A stretch of DNA of 64,000 bases from Pseudocercospora fijiensis CIRAD86 (taxonomy: Eukaryota; Ascomycota; Dothideomycetes; Mycosphaerellales; Mycosphaerellaceae): NCBI RefSeq assembly GCF_000340215.1, contig NW_006921541.1, forward strand, positions 2,825,527 through 2,889,526, read 5' to 3'. Under the pieces are notes generated by a model, which made no database searches, was not told where the DNA came from, and saw only the letters and a program-made list of their open reading frames with translations. The translations under genes were made by a program, and so were the position numbers. Position 1 is the stretch's first letter. Each line of letters starts with the position of its first letter. Positions 23,781-35,239 of the stretch are shown here, piece by piece.

Positions 23781-26700
23781 CTAGCGAAAGCGAGTCTAAC
23801 GGATAACTCGTTTGTACGGAATCTAATAACCTACCGGACCCTATTAACGAAGAAATTAGGCGACGACTAGTTATTATAAGCGCTATCGAACTAGGGGCTA
23901 TCGAGCCTTCTACGCCCGAGGCCCTCTATAATATCGTTATAAAGATAAGTTAAGGGCAAACTAACCTTCTCCGTTAGAATAGGCGTCGCCCGCTAGAGCT
24001 AGGAAGTAGTAGGAACCCTCTATTCGAAGGGTAGAACGCTACGACGCACGTAGAACGCTTTAAGGACAACTTAGCCGAGTACGGACTCGAAGAGGAGTCG
24101 GACTAGTACAAGGTCCGGTCCCTTACGAGGACTACTATTACTAAGCTTTACCGAACCCTTAGAACCCTAGTTAGCTACCTAGAAAAGGACGATAAGTCTA
24201 ATACCGACTAGGAGGTCTTTAAGTAGGCCTTTATAAGGGAGTATCGGGATCGCGATAGCCGTCGTATTAAAGGTAGTCGTACGTAGCTTAAGAACCTCTA
24301 TATAGAGAGGCGTACCGAAGATAACGACCTAAAGGAGTACGTCCGCGAGTTTATTAAGTTAGCGGACGGTATCGACTAGTAGGACCTCGAGAATTCTTAG
24401 AGAACGAGGCTACTTCTTAAAGGGTTGCCGTAGTCTACGGCTAAGCGCGTCTTCCGTCGCTATAAGCTTAGCGAAGCTAATCCCGAGACCTTTAGGAAGT
24501 ATAAAGAGGTCCTAGAGGCTATTAAGGACGATATTAACAGCTCCGCTAACGTAAAGAAGTTTATTTACGGCGAGGACCGGAATAACCTAGTATAGGTAAG
24601 GAACGATGCCTTAGGAACTAGAGAGCCTAAGTTTCTTCCTAAATCGCAAAGTAGTCCTAGTACCGTAACTCCTACTATTACTAAGCATTTTTAGGACGTT
24701 GCGGACTTAGCTAAATCCCTAGCCTAGCTCAACCTTAATGCGAAAGCACTATAGCGAGTTAGGGAGGTCCTTAATACTAGTATACTAAAGGATATACTAC
24801 TAGTCTACTAGGTCTCCGATCCTAACTACCCTAAGGCCCCTTTAGTTAACGTCTACGCTATACGGAAGATCTATTCTAACTTAGATAGCAAGTGCTAGAT
24901 ATGCGGCGGTTTTAAATATATTTAATTAGACTGCCCTATCTAGAAAGAGCTTCTTAAGAGGAAGCTCGTTATATAAGTAAATAGTCGGTTCTACTATACC
25001 GACACCGGCGATAAGATTAACTTCGAGTAGGATCGTAGAGCTCCGAAGCTACCTTAACTTAGGAGTCTTCTAGAGAAGAAGTATAGTAGCAAGATCGAGT
25101 TTAAGGATACTAGGAATAGTACCCTCGCCGCTATTACTAAACGAGAAACTTAGAAGGTTAGGGCAAAATAGGTTAAGGAGCGGAGTAGTAATAGCACTAC
25201 TAAGCCTATTAAAGTCAACTTTATATCTTAGGACCCGGACGCAGTTACTAATGTTTACGCGGTTACTAAGAATAGTATAGATGTCTACGCTACGACAAGG
25301 TCCTAAACTTAGTCGTCCTAAACCTAGTCCTAGAGCAAGGGTAAGAGCCCGTAGAACCCTACCCGCCCTAGTACGGCAGCCCCTACTAGGATACTTAAGA
25401 AGTAGGTAGCTAACAAGGCTAAGAAATAGCGAGAATTAGTCGCTAAGACTAAAACACTCTAGATAGCTAAAGACCGTATAACCCGAGCTAGTATAGCTAC
25501 TCCGGAGGTACTAGAAACTCTAGATATTAATATAGAGGATGCTACTACCGACCTTAGTAGTACCCTAGGCCTAGCTAACCCGCCGGCCTATAAACGAAAG
25601 TTAGCCGACCTAAAGAGCTTTCGCTTTAATAGGTATATAAAGAAGTATAGTGCCGGGCCTACTAACTCTTACGATACAAAGGCAAATGCTCTCTTCTAGG
25701 CTTTATAGTTCCTAGACCTTAAGTCTAACGTGTCTATAGGGGAGCTTCTAGTATACGGTTTACCTACTAACCTATTCTAGAGCCGGATTCCTAACAATAC
25801 TACCTTTATAAAAGACCTTATAGCCCTCCGACGTAAATAGGGGTAAGAGGACTATATCGACGTCTCTTCCCTATAGTTCCTTCCTGAATTTTTAGGGGCC
25901 TAGGAGTTAGTAGAAGGCGAATTAGTAACCTACGAGAGCTAGGAGACTATCGATAATACTAACGAAGAGGGGATTAAGGAGATAGGCCGAGGGGATAATA
26001 ATAATGCCGACTCTACTTCGGTTTTAGTTTCTATTAAGGCTATCCGATTTACTAGCTAATAAATCGGTCGAGTAGGACCTCCTCGACCTAAGGAACTTTA
26101 CTCTATCCCTAATAATATAGACCTTTCCGCAGTTACCCGTTCCTTTACCGTCGTTCCCGCTATCTATATTTAAGTTACTATCGGAAGCTATAGTTAGCAG
26201 TTGCTAGCAATGCTTAATAATAGTTTAGAGTTACTTATTATAAGTAAGCGCTAGGCTAAACAGCTCCGACTACTAATAAATAGAGATATTTCCCTTAGTA
26301 TATAGGGAGTAAATAGGGAGGTTGCGCTAGTAGGTGCCTACTATAATATTATAGTAGACGCTTTCGGTATATGCTTTTCCTTTACCTTCTAGATTGCCGC
26401 TAACCCGAACACGCTAATTATTCTAGGTCGTCTATAGTCTCGTATAACCCGGGGTATCTAGCGTAACTGCGACGATAGCTCCTAGGAAGGAACTATCGCT
26501 AACTAGAAGGGCAACCGAGTCGTATTTACTAATTATATCGGAAATACTAGCTATAAGTCCTACGAGGATATCCTTACTACTTCTAAGCGCTCTTCGGGAA
26601 ACGCTATAGCGCGGTTATAAGACCGGCAATCTGCGCTATAAGTTAGTATAGCTTAAATAGGTTATATCTAGAGGTACGCCGCTCCGTACGTTAAGGCAAG

Positions 26701-26800
26701 TTTCTAGGCTCTATACTAAGGAGGCGAATGCTCGAAGCGATAGCGAGTATAACAACCCGGCAACGACAACCTAGTGTACGAATCTCGGTAATAATACTAT
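23781..26800 (+). pseudogene. Element C gag-protease (start in gap)
   Basis: The N-terminal half reads as a retrotransposon gag/capsid domain (phrases such as YVERFKDNLAEYG and LKEYVREFIKLADG). A zinc knuckle follows at 24893-24934 with spacing CX2CX4HX4C; its His now reads Tyr (CAT to TAT). Near 26100-26450 there is a retropepsin-like region with an IILGR motif, typical of fungal gypsy proteases; the catalytic Asp context is RIP-altered. This frame is offset from the pol frame and the two overlap at about 26650-26800. That suggests pol was expressed by ribosomal frameshifting. Confidence 0.75.
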
Positions 26801-29800
26801 CGTAGGTATCGCCGCCGGAAGCGGATCTACCCGAGCCCGAATCCGAACTAACTAATTAGAGCGCCGAGCTAATACTACCCCGGGGGTATTATTAGGAATC
26901 TAACGTTTTCGCCGGAATTATAAATTAGGATTACTAGCTATATACCTACCGACTTAAGGAGACTTCTAATAAAGTTTACGCGCTGTTCTATTACGCTAAT
27001 CTCCGGGCCTAACGTTAAAGAGAGAGGGCTCGGGTATTACGAGCGGTTAGTATATATACCCTATATAAGAGGGTAGCTAACAAGATTAAGCCCGTAAAAG
27101 GTAGCGTATATATAACCGATAGGTCTAATCCTAGCGGAAATCCTAACTAGCGACAAAAGTACCTTAACCGCGAAGCGATATTAATACCTAGGGATAGTCT
27201 ATACGACTAGAGGTATATTACTAAAAAGTTCTCCGCTATTCCTAGGGGATCGAGGCTAACGCCGGAGAGACTAGCGAATATTAAACCTAGCATCGAGCTT
27301 TCGGATCTTAAACTAGATTTACTATACGAGCTTCTATATAACCGCGAAGCCGTATTAGTATATAACTTTACGCATCTAGGCAGGATTAACCCGGAGGTTG
27401 CCCCTCTATAGAGGATCCGAACGATCGAGTATAAGCCTTAGGCTTACCTAGGGTTTAAGCTAAACCTAAGCCTAAGAGGTATAGTTAAGGACATAATACG
27501 GCAGCGTATAAAGGCTAGCACCTTAGAGCCTTCCTATGCCTCGTATCGCAATCTATACTTCCTAGTTTAGAAGAAGATAGCTCCTAGGGAGCTAAAGAAG
27601 TATCGGCTAATTAACGCTATATAGAAGTTTAATGCAGTTACGATTAGAGATACTAATCTTCCTCCGGAGACTAATAGGTTCTTAGAAGCCTTTGCTAACT
27701 ATATAGTAGCCTCGCTAGTTAATATGTTCTCGGGCTACGACTAGATACCTCTCTACCCTAATAGCCGGGACCTTACTAGTTTCGAGATACCTCTTAGGCT
27801 ATATAGATAAACTACCCTTCCCTAAGGGGCAACTAACTCCGTAGCCTAGTTTGTTCGCATTATAAACTAAGTCCTCGCGGCCTATATCTCCTATATAGCG
27901 ATGCCTTTCCTCGACGATATCGGTATTAAGGGCCCTAAAACTAGGTACGATAATAAAGAAGTAGAGCCTAGTATCCGTAGGTTCTTTCTCGAACACATTT
28001 AGAACCTCGATAGTATCCTCTGCGACCTAGAGCGAGCTAACCTAACGGTATATAGGGAGAAGCTTTAGCTCCTATACAAACGAATAAACATTGTCGGGTT
28101 TGTAACTAATAAGAATAGCCGCTATCCTAACAATATACGGGTCCTAAAGATTGTTTCCTAGCTAGACCCTACCTATTAGAAAGATGTCCGGATCTAGCTT
28201 AGAGTAGTCTCCTACTTCCGTATCTAGGTCGAAAACTTTGCGTTAGTATATAAGCCTCTATACGCCTTACTTAAGAAGGATATAGAGTTTGTATAGACCT
28301 CCGTTTACTAAGCCGCTAAGGATAAGGTTACTAAGGCGCTTATTAGCGCGCCTACGCTTACCTCTATTAACTACTCGGAAGGCGTAGGTCTACTAATTAT
28401 TGCTATCGACTCGAGCGGGGAAGGCTACGGCGAGATACTAATATAGTATAATCGTAAGGAGCCCTCCTTACGTTACCCTATCCGGTACGAGTCCGGTCTA
28501 TAGAAACCTATCGAGGCCCGATACGATACTAGTAAGCGAGAGTGCCTTAGTATCTATAAGGCTCTTAAGAAGTTCCGACCTTAGCTCTTTAGAGTATTCT
28601 TTCGCCTAGAAGTCGACGCTTAGACACTAGTCTATTAACTTAACCGTATAGCCTCCGACCTACCTAACTCTACGATAGCTCGGTAGGTTACCTAGATCTA
28701 TTTGTTTAATTTCGACGTCTTCTATATTCCTAGTAAGAAGCATACTAGACCGGATAGCCTTTCTAGAAGGCCTACTATAGAAGAGGATATCGCCGAGATA
28801 ATAGAAGAAGAGGATATCGACGCGGTTATTAACCGCACCTTCTTTACTGCCTTCTATATTAATACTATACCGGTAATTACTAGGCCTACTGCCGACGACT
28901 AACCTAGTAACTAGCCTAACGAAGACCCTACTACTAACGACGAGAGCTAGGACGATACTAAGGCGGGCGAACTAGGTAGGGATAATATCCTTAATAGGGT
29001 CTACTCCGACGACTCCTATAACATCGCCTACTTCCTTACCTATACGAAGAGAGCTCCCGGTCTATTAAAGAGTTAATACCGTCGTATTATTCGCTATTCT
29101 CGGAGGTTCCTTATTAAGGATCGTATCCTTTAGCGATAGGCTATAGTTAATATACCGCTCTAGCGTATTATTAACGATCTAGTAGCCCGACAAGAAATCC
29201 TTCGTTCCGTTTACGATAAGCTCGGCTACCGGGCGGCGGAGGGCACCTTCGATATCCTTCGTCGACGCTACTAGTAGGACGGCGTATAGGCTAATGTCTC
29301 CTGCTACTATAAGAGCTGTCCTAAGTGTAACTTTAGGAATAGCTACTAGCGTCTAGGAGAGCTGCGTATCCCTACTACCTAGTTAGTTAGGGAGCGGTAG
29401 TATAGCGATAGGGTCTATCTTAGCCGCAATAATAGCCTATATATTATTCGAGAGAGTCTTTCTCGATAGCCGGAGGCCTATTATTTCTACAAGGGTTGCG
29501 GTGCTATTAATGCCCGTAATATAGCTACCTTCCTGTTTAAGGATCTGTTTTGCCGCTAGGGAATACCTTACGAGGTTATCTTAGACAACGCTACGAACAA
29601 TATAGCTAAGGAGGTTTAAGCGCTACTTGTTTCGTACGGGGCGAAGAACGTTCGTATCTCCCCGTACTATCCCTAGTCGAATGCTATTATTAAGCGCGGC
29701 TATCGGTCGTTAATTAATGCCCTATCTAAGATAACTAATAGTAGCGACAGATTAATTCCTATTTCTACCCGCGTCCTAGCCCTTCTCTAGGCGGACCGAA

Positions 29801-30612
29801 CTACTATTATCGACACGACTAGACTTATACTAGCGGAACTTATAATTAGGAGGGACGCCGTTCTTCCTATTAAATTGTCCTATCGCACGTACGGCGTTTA
29901 CGATTAAGGGTCTGTTTGTACTAGGGTAGATCTTCTTGCCCTACGGGCTAAGGCTCTTAAGGATATAACTACTACTTCTTAGGAGGGACTTGCTCGATAA
30001 CGTCGCCTTCGTAAGGAGGCTAAGCAGTATTTCGACGACTATAATACTATTAACTAGGAGCCTCTAAAGGTTAGCGATATAGTCCTTCTATACCGGTCCG
30101 AACTAGAGTATAGTTACTCCTATAAGCTAGCCTTTAAGTAGAAGGGTCCTTATAGAGTAAAGGAGGTCCTTTACTCGGGTTCTTTATACCTTCTTTAGGA
30201 GCTAGATAGTACTACCTTAAAGCACTCTTACCCTCGGGCTAATCTAAAAAAGATCGTTAAGTTACGCGAACCTATCCGCCCTCCGCCGACCGAGGAGGAA
30301 GTTAGTGCCTCTATAGACCCTCTACCGTCCTTAGATGCCTATCGGGAGGAGGATCCTACCGCTATTATAGATCCTGTTCTACCTAAGAACTATACCTATC
30401 CCTAGATTCGTCTTAGTAAGCTATTAGGAATAACTTAAGAACAGAGGGAGGGTTATATACGGATTAACTATATATAGAGCGTTTCCGATATTGATTCCGA
30501 TTCTAATAGTAAACTAGACTTCTAGCTATCTAACTCTAACTCCGAGGAACCTAACTAGTCTAGCGATAAAGACCGCCTAGAATTATAGCTAGACGACCCT
30601 AAGACTAAATAA
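26650..30612 (+). pseudogene. Element C pol: RT, RNase H, integrase
   Basis: One frame runs to TAA 30610-30612 with no indel. RT is at about 27350-28100: the NMFSGYD motif, then AMPFLDDIG, where FLDD is the active-site YxDD equivalent. RNase H follows, with VDxA- and YDTSKRECLSIYKALKKFRP-like phrases and a terminal SKKHTRPDSLSRRP (about 28730). The integrase zinc-binding CPKC is near 29315, the DDE core includes EVILDNATNN (about 29575), and the GPY/F-type module (KGPYRV) is near 30145. An acidic tail follows and no chromodomain is seen. All internal stops are TAG/TAA where Trp or Gln is expected. The RT to RNase H to integrase order places it in Ty3/gypsy. Confidence 0.85.
26869..26895. repeat. 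Palindrome copy 10 (inside the 5' part of pol, element C)
   Basis: Arms ctaatactacccc and ggggtattattag. It is read through in the pol frame, so it must be translatable. Confidence 0.8.
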
Positions 30613-30873
30613 TCGTATGTCCTTTCCTGCCTCTACTACGTTGCTTTCCTTGCCTCTATTAACTATTCTCCGCGCTATTAATATAGCGCTACCCTTTGCC
30701 TTTAGTCCTTACTACCTGTTCCTAGTTCCTACGGATGTTAATGCTCTTAGTTATTGCCCTCCTTTGCTTCTACCTTGTCTATTGTTTTGCTCTTTTGTCT
30801 TTTGCCTTCGATTAATATTACTATAGCTTTACTCTTTTTGTGTTTCCTTAGAAAAGAACTATACGAGGCATAA

Positions 30874-30908
30874 CTTCCGAATAATACTCCGGGGGTAGCA
30901 TTCGGAAG
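30874..30908. repeat. Palindrome copy 11 (after pol, element C), covariant
   Basis: 35-base inverted repeat. Compared with 7021-7055, the outermost pair is C-G instead of T-A and the sixth pair is G-C instead of T-A. The stem is preserved although both arms have changed. Confidence 0.8.
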
Positions 30909-31309
30909 ATTAGCCGAACCTAACCTCCCGCCCTTCTAGGACTACTTCCCTCTAGTTTCCTAGTCTCTAGTAACCGCCCTTAGGTAGCAACGATAATAAG
31001 ATACTCCGCTAGAGAAGATTGTTCCTACCCTAATTAGCATTAGTTACGTAGGATACTAAGAAAGGGAGGATCCCTCTCCCTTCCTAGCTCTTAGATAGAC
31101 GTAGTAACCTAGGCCTATAGCCTCTAAGAATAGGGACCTTAGGCCGCTAAGCTTAGTGTCTAGAAGAAAGAAGAACGTACGGGCTACGTTTATATACCTG
31201 CTACTATAAAAGGTGATACTATATCTATAACGACAGTGCTATAGGGTAATACAAGCTGCGCTAGGCCTAGGCGATTTGCTCCTAGTTGCCGAGCATCTCT
31301 AGAGAAAAG

Positions 31310-31336
31310 CTAATGCTACCCCGGGGGTATTATTAG
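31310..31336. repeat. Palindrome copy 12 (before the extra ORF, element C)
   Basis: Arms ctaatgctacccc and ggggtattattag. It keeps a TG that RIP has removed in most copies. Confidence 0.8.
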
Positions 31337-31659
31337 TCCCGCTAGTCTTACTACTATAGATTACTACTAGGTACTCGAACTAACTAGTTACATTTCGAGT
31401 GCGCGGGAATCTACGAAAGCTAGAGGTTAATAAAAGGCGCGTAGTCGCTACTAGCAATTAGCTAGATCGATTATTAAACTTTAGCCGCTCTACTAATAAA
31501 GGAGTCTCGTATATAGCTTTACTTTTTTAGGGTCTATATATAGTCGTTATCCGTTTGCTTTACCGGAATATACGGACTACGCTACCTTCGCACCCTATTT
31601 AAGGCGAGCCTTCTAAGCTCTTTCTTCTACTCGAATACTAACTAACTTACTACCGCCTA

Positions 31660-31675
31660 CCCCCCCCCCCCCCCC
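31660..31675 (+). repeat. Poly-C tract upstream of the extra ORF
   Basis: A run of 16 C about 90 bases before ATG 31766, in the same position as 7820-7836. Confidence 0.9.
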
Positions 31676-31765
31676 TCTTCTATCTAAACCCTTTAATTAT
31701 TATTAACAAGCTACGAACGTTTTTGCAAGCTCGTTACTAACTCCTTTCCGCTCCGGTCGACTAAG

Positions 31766-34516
31766 ATGTCTTCCGGCGCCCTAAATCCGCTAGGCGCTAG
31801 TAGTAGTAGCAACTTGCTAGTCCTAAACCTAGGCGTACTAGTCCCGATCAAAGCCCCCTCCGATAGCGCCTTAGCTGCTACAACTAGCCTCGAGCACTGC
31901 TTCTAGATCGTTACCGCCCTTAAAGACCCTTAAGAGAAGATCTAGAACGCTCGTACCCTGCTATACGTTATTAATAGGAATATTAAGAAGGCTACTATCT
32001 TAGTTACGTATAGTATAAACAACTTACGTTAGTCTATCGGTAAGCGTATCTTTAAGCGCGAGGTTCTTAACGATATAGATATCGAATAAGCCTTTCCTAT
32101 CGTCTATAGCCTCGAGATAGCCGGCACCTAGATTCGTTTGCGCTTTAAGACCCTCGACTAGGCCTTCGAATATTAGGGAGGACTAAGCAGTCTTTATAAG
32201 AGCCTTATTAACTTCGCCTACGGTAGACAAGAGCGTACTAAGTAGGTCTCTTCGTTCGTTAACAAGTATAAGGTCCGTCGTTAAGGCGCCGAGTATCTTT
32301 CCCGTACTATAATCTATCGTATATCTACCGCTAGTAAGAAGGTAGGCAAGTAGTTACTTAACTTGTCCTTTACGCTTAACGACTTTACGATAGCCTACTA
32401 GAAGAAGCACTATAATGCGATTATCTAGGTCGATCTTAACGTATAGACAACTAAGGATCTACTAAAAGAGAAGGGCTATCGCATTAATAGTATAGGCTTT
32501 ATTATTAAAGGTTAAGAGGCTCCTATCGTTAATGTCCTTAAACGTAAGGCTCTTCGCCTAGAAACCGAGGCCGATATAGCTACTAGTCTTGCGCTCGCTA
32601 TAGAAATGTAGGCTAAAGATCTTCGCTCGACCTATAACCGTAAGGTCCTTTAAGAAGTTTAAGACGAGCGCGCTAAGGCCGAAGTAGCGCGCAAGAAGGC
32701 ATTGCATACTCGCTAGGCCCTCCGTAAGGCTACTAAGAAGTATAGCACTCCTTCTAGTACCGACTATAGTACTAACTATAGTACTAACTATAGTAACTCG
32801 GATATTAATATACTAGATACACTACTAGAAGATGTCTCCTCCGAAGGCTCCTTTAGCGAGCGTAGAGATAGAGGCCTCTCGCCGATCCTATTAACTAAGA
32901 ACATCTATAGTTCTTATAAGGGCGACTCTATTACGCACCTTATTACCGAGATCGATATAGTTCCTAAAGCCGATATAGGCAAAGCTCCTACCGCCCTATC
33001 TATCTATTAATAGCTCGACGACCTTAGTAAGCTAGGTAAAGAGCGGTTTACTATATATGCTAACTATATTAAGAAGGCTGCTAAGGTCTATAGTCTCTAT
33101 ACTAGTGCTAAGACGAGTGTCCTTATTAGCCGCCTATTAAAGATTAGACGTAATATCGCTAATTAAGATGCCTTCGCTACCCTTAAGGCTAATTAGGCCT
33201 ATGCGGACTAGTTTCCTAGACGCCCTGTTGCCGCCCCGACCTCTCTAGGACTCTACGCGTTTAACCCTACTAGTACTATTACTCGCGCCCTTACGCCGAT
33301 GGATCGCTAGAGCAAGTTCGTTACCGGTATCCTTAGCTAAGGCACCTCCTTCGACCGCTTTCGCTAGACTAGCAATACTATCTTCCCTTAAGTCTTTAGT
33401 TAGTTATAAGAGCCTCGTAGAGTATATCTTCCTTTCCTTATCGATCTAATATAAAAGGAGTTTAAAATATACCTTTAGTATATACGTACGATGCCTAAGT
33501 CTAAGCAAGAAGGCCGTAATGCCCTCTAAACTTATAGTATAAGCAACTAAATCGTCCGCTAGCACCCTACCCTATAGCTCTTAGCTATCGCCCTTCGACC
33601 TAATTACGTATACGAGCTTATCTCCGTCCCTAAGCCTACTAAGTTCTTTAAGGTTAGCGGTACTTATAAAAACTGTCCTTCTAAGGAGTCTACTCGTCTC
33701 GGATAAGATATAGTTAAGCTCGTAGCTAGCGAGGGTACTAGTTACCTACGCATTAAGGTCTGCCTTATATCTAAGGATAAGACTAGCTACTCTACTATTA
33801 TCGAAGGTATGTATTAGCCCGAGGTCTTTGCGAACTAGGTTAAGAAGCTTAAGGCTCGTAGCCTAGTCCTACTAAGCAAGATCGGCAAGCTTACTAATAA
33901 GTACCTTACCGACGACGACCTCGACTATATGTTCGATAGTTAGCTTAATAGTAAGGGGCGCAAAGCGGAGTAGATCCTTAATCCTCTAAAGGAGTACGAG
34001 GTCTCTATTTAGATACTATACCTGCTATATAGTAATCTAAAGACTAAGAGCAACCGTATATTAATTAACCTAGGCTACTCTCGCGTTATTAACGGTACTA
34101 AGGTTAAGGGCTACGAGAACTTAATAGTCTCTTAGGTTGCTAAAGCGTACCGCAATCTAACCGCCCTCCTATCCTCTAACTCCTTCGTACTATTCGCTTT
34201 CCCTATAGCTATCTTAGTCGAAGGCCTCGGCTGCATCTCCGACGCCCTAGTTAGTAGGATTCCTTAGTTAAGTTACGTTGTTTAGAACGAAGTTAAACAG
34301 ATCCTCTAGCTTAATAACGAAGGACTTAAGGAATATCTATACGATTAGGAGAAAGCTGCGACGGAAAAGGCTGCTAACCTCCTCGTTAATTAAGCTTTCT
34401 ACGAGGGACAGTACTTCGGTACTAATAGCTTTAATATATACGGAGGAGATTTCGAGAGCCGACTAGCAGATAAGGTTATTACTAGTAAGGATTACGGCGC
34501 GTTAAAGCAATAGTAA
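31766..34516 (+). pseudogene. Element C extra ORF (about 915 codons), unknown function
   Basis: Starts ATG 31766 (MSSGALNPLG) and stays in one frame to TAG 34511 and TAA 34514, with no indel over 2.7 kb. It is interrupted only by RIP-type stops. It lies between pol and the 3' LTR and is shared by copies A and B. Residues about 150-330 are rich in Lys, Arg and Leu. A low-complexity DYSTNYSTNYSN segment follows (12-base units near 32760-32800), then LEDVSSEGSF and a long region without a recognised domain. I see no signal peptide, membrane helix, zinc knuckle or enzyme motif. The position is that of an env-like or antisense ORF in other gypsy elements, but nothing in the sequence supports an envelope role. 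Confidence 0.75.
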
Positions 34517-34569
34517 GTCTATATAGTGTTGCTTAGGAAGTTGTTTTTGTATAATTATAGCATCTAGGA

Positions 34570-34596
34570 TTAATGCTACCCTAGGGGTATTATTGC
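34570..34596. repeat. Palindrome copy 13 (after the extra ORF, element C)
   Basis: Arms ttaatgctaccc and ggggtattattg, preceded by ctagga. About 55 bases after the extra ORF stop. Confidence 0.7.
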
Positions 34597-34703
34597 GGAG
34601 TTCTAAGAATAGCCTTAGCTAAGAGCGCTAAGGATGCATATATATTTGTTTTAAGCGCGTATAATGTGAAACGTGTCTAGTTAGACACGAAGAAAGGGAG
34701 GGA

Positions 34704-34982
34704 TATTAGCTAGTAACCGGCCCTATACCTATAGGGCAGTTTTAAGCCTATATAAGAGGCCTCCTTCTATAGAGTAGACAGATTATTAACCTCGTATAGC
34801 ACATTGTTTATGTTACACTTCTATAATGCCTATATTATAGGGCTCTAGTTATTAGCCTAAGCGACAGTCTCGTTATCCTATCTTGCTAAACATAGCTGCC
34901 TGCATTGCTATAGGTTATATTACCCTCGGTAGCCTATACTATTGCTACGAGTAGTAGTAGTAGTGTTGGTTCCCGTCCTTTA
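34704..34982 (+). repeat. 3' LTR of element C
   Basis: 279 bases with tatataag at 34749-34756. It is preceded by the polypurine tract 34690-34703 and followed by the ctag duplication. Confidence 0.88.
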
Positions 34983-35042
34983 CTAGCTAAAGATGCCTAA
35001 GGCAACTGCATACCTGTTTGTTTTTAGCGCAATGTAAAGCGT

Positions 35043-35239
35043 TATAAGAAGGGTATATTAGCAGGTAGATAGGGTAGTAGTAGGTATAGGTAGTATTCGA
35101 TAAGGAGCTAGGAGGAGAGGGAGGAAGGCAGGCAAGTTAGCCTATTGCTAAGCGCTAAGCCCTGCCTAAGGCATTAAGACCCTAGCTTTACTCGAGCCCG
35201 GTTATATACCAATTACGTATAACCTCTTTAGTCCTAATA
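35043..35239 (-). repeat. 3' LTR of element D
   Basis: 197 bases, about 90 percent or more identical by eye to 46900-47096, with transition-type differences. Left flank agcgt. Confidence 0.85.

Larger units (their letters stand above)
22988..34982 (+). mobile_element. Element C: full-length Ty3/gypsy-like retrotransposon with an extra 3' ORF
   Basis: About 12.0 kb on the plus strand, including a 100-N gap. The LTRs are 22988-23266 (5') and 34704-34982 (3'). It is flanked by ctag at 22984-22987 and 34983-34986. The polypurine tract aagaaagggaggga at 34690-34703 abuts the 3' LTR. The order is leader, gag-protease, pol with RT then RNase H then integrase (the Ty3/gypsy order), two palindromes, extra ORF, palindrome, LTR. 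It is inserted in the 3' region of element A. It is inactivated by RIP-type stops throughout. Confidence 0.88.

Noticed and set aside
27799..27996. Minus-strand ORF of 65 codons in element C
   Set aside because: It is the antisense of the RT domain, which reads clearly on the plus strand.
31766..34516. Interpretation of the extra ORF as an envelope gene
   Set aside because: There is no signal peptide, membrane anchor, cysteine pattern or furin-like site; position alone is not evidence.
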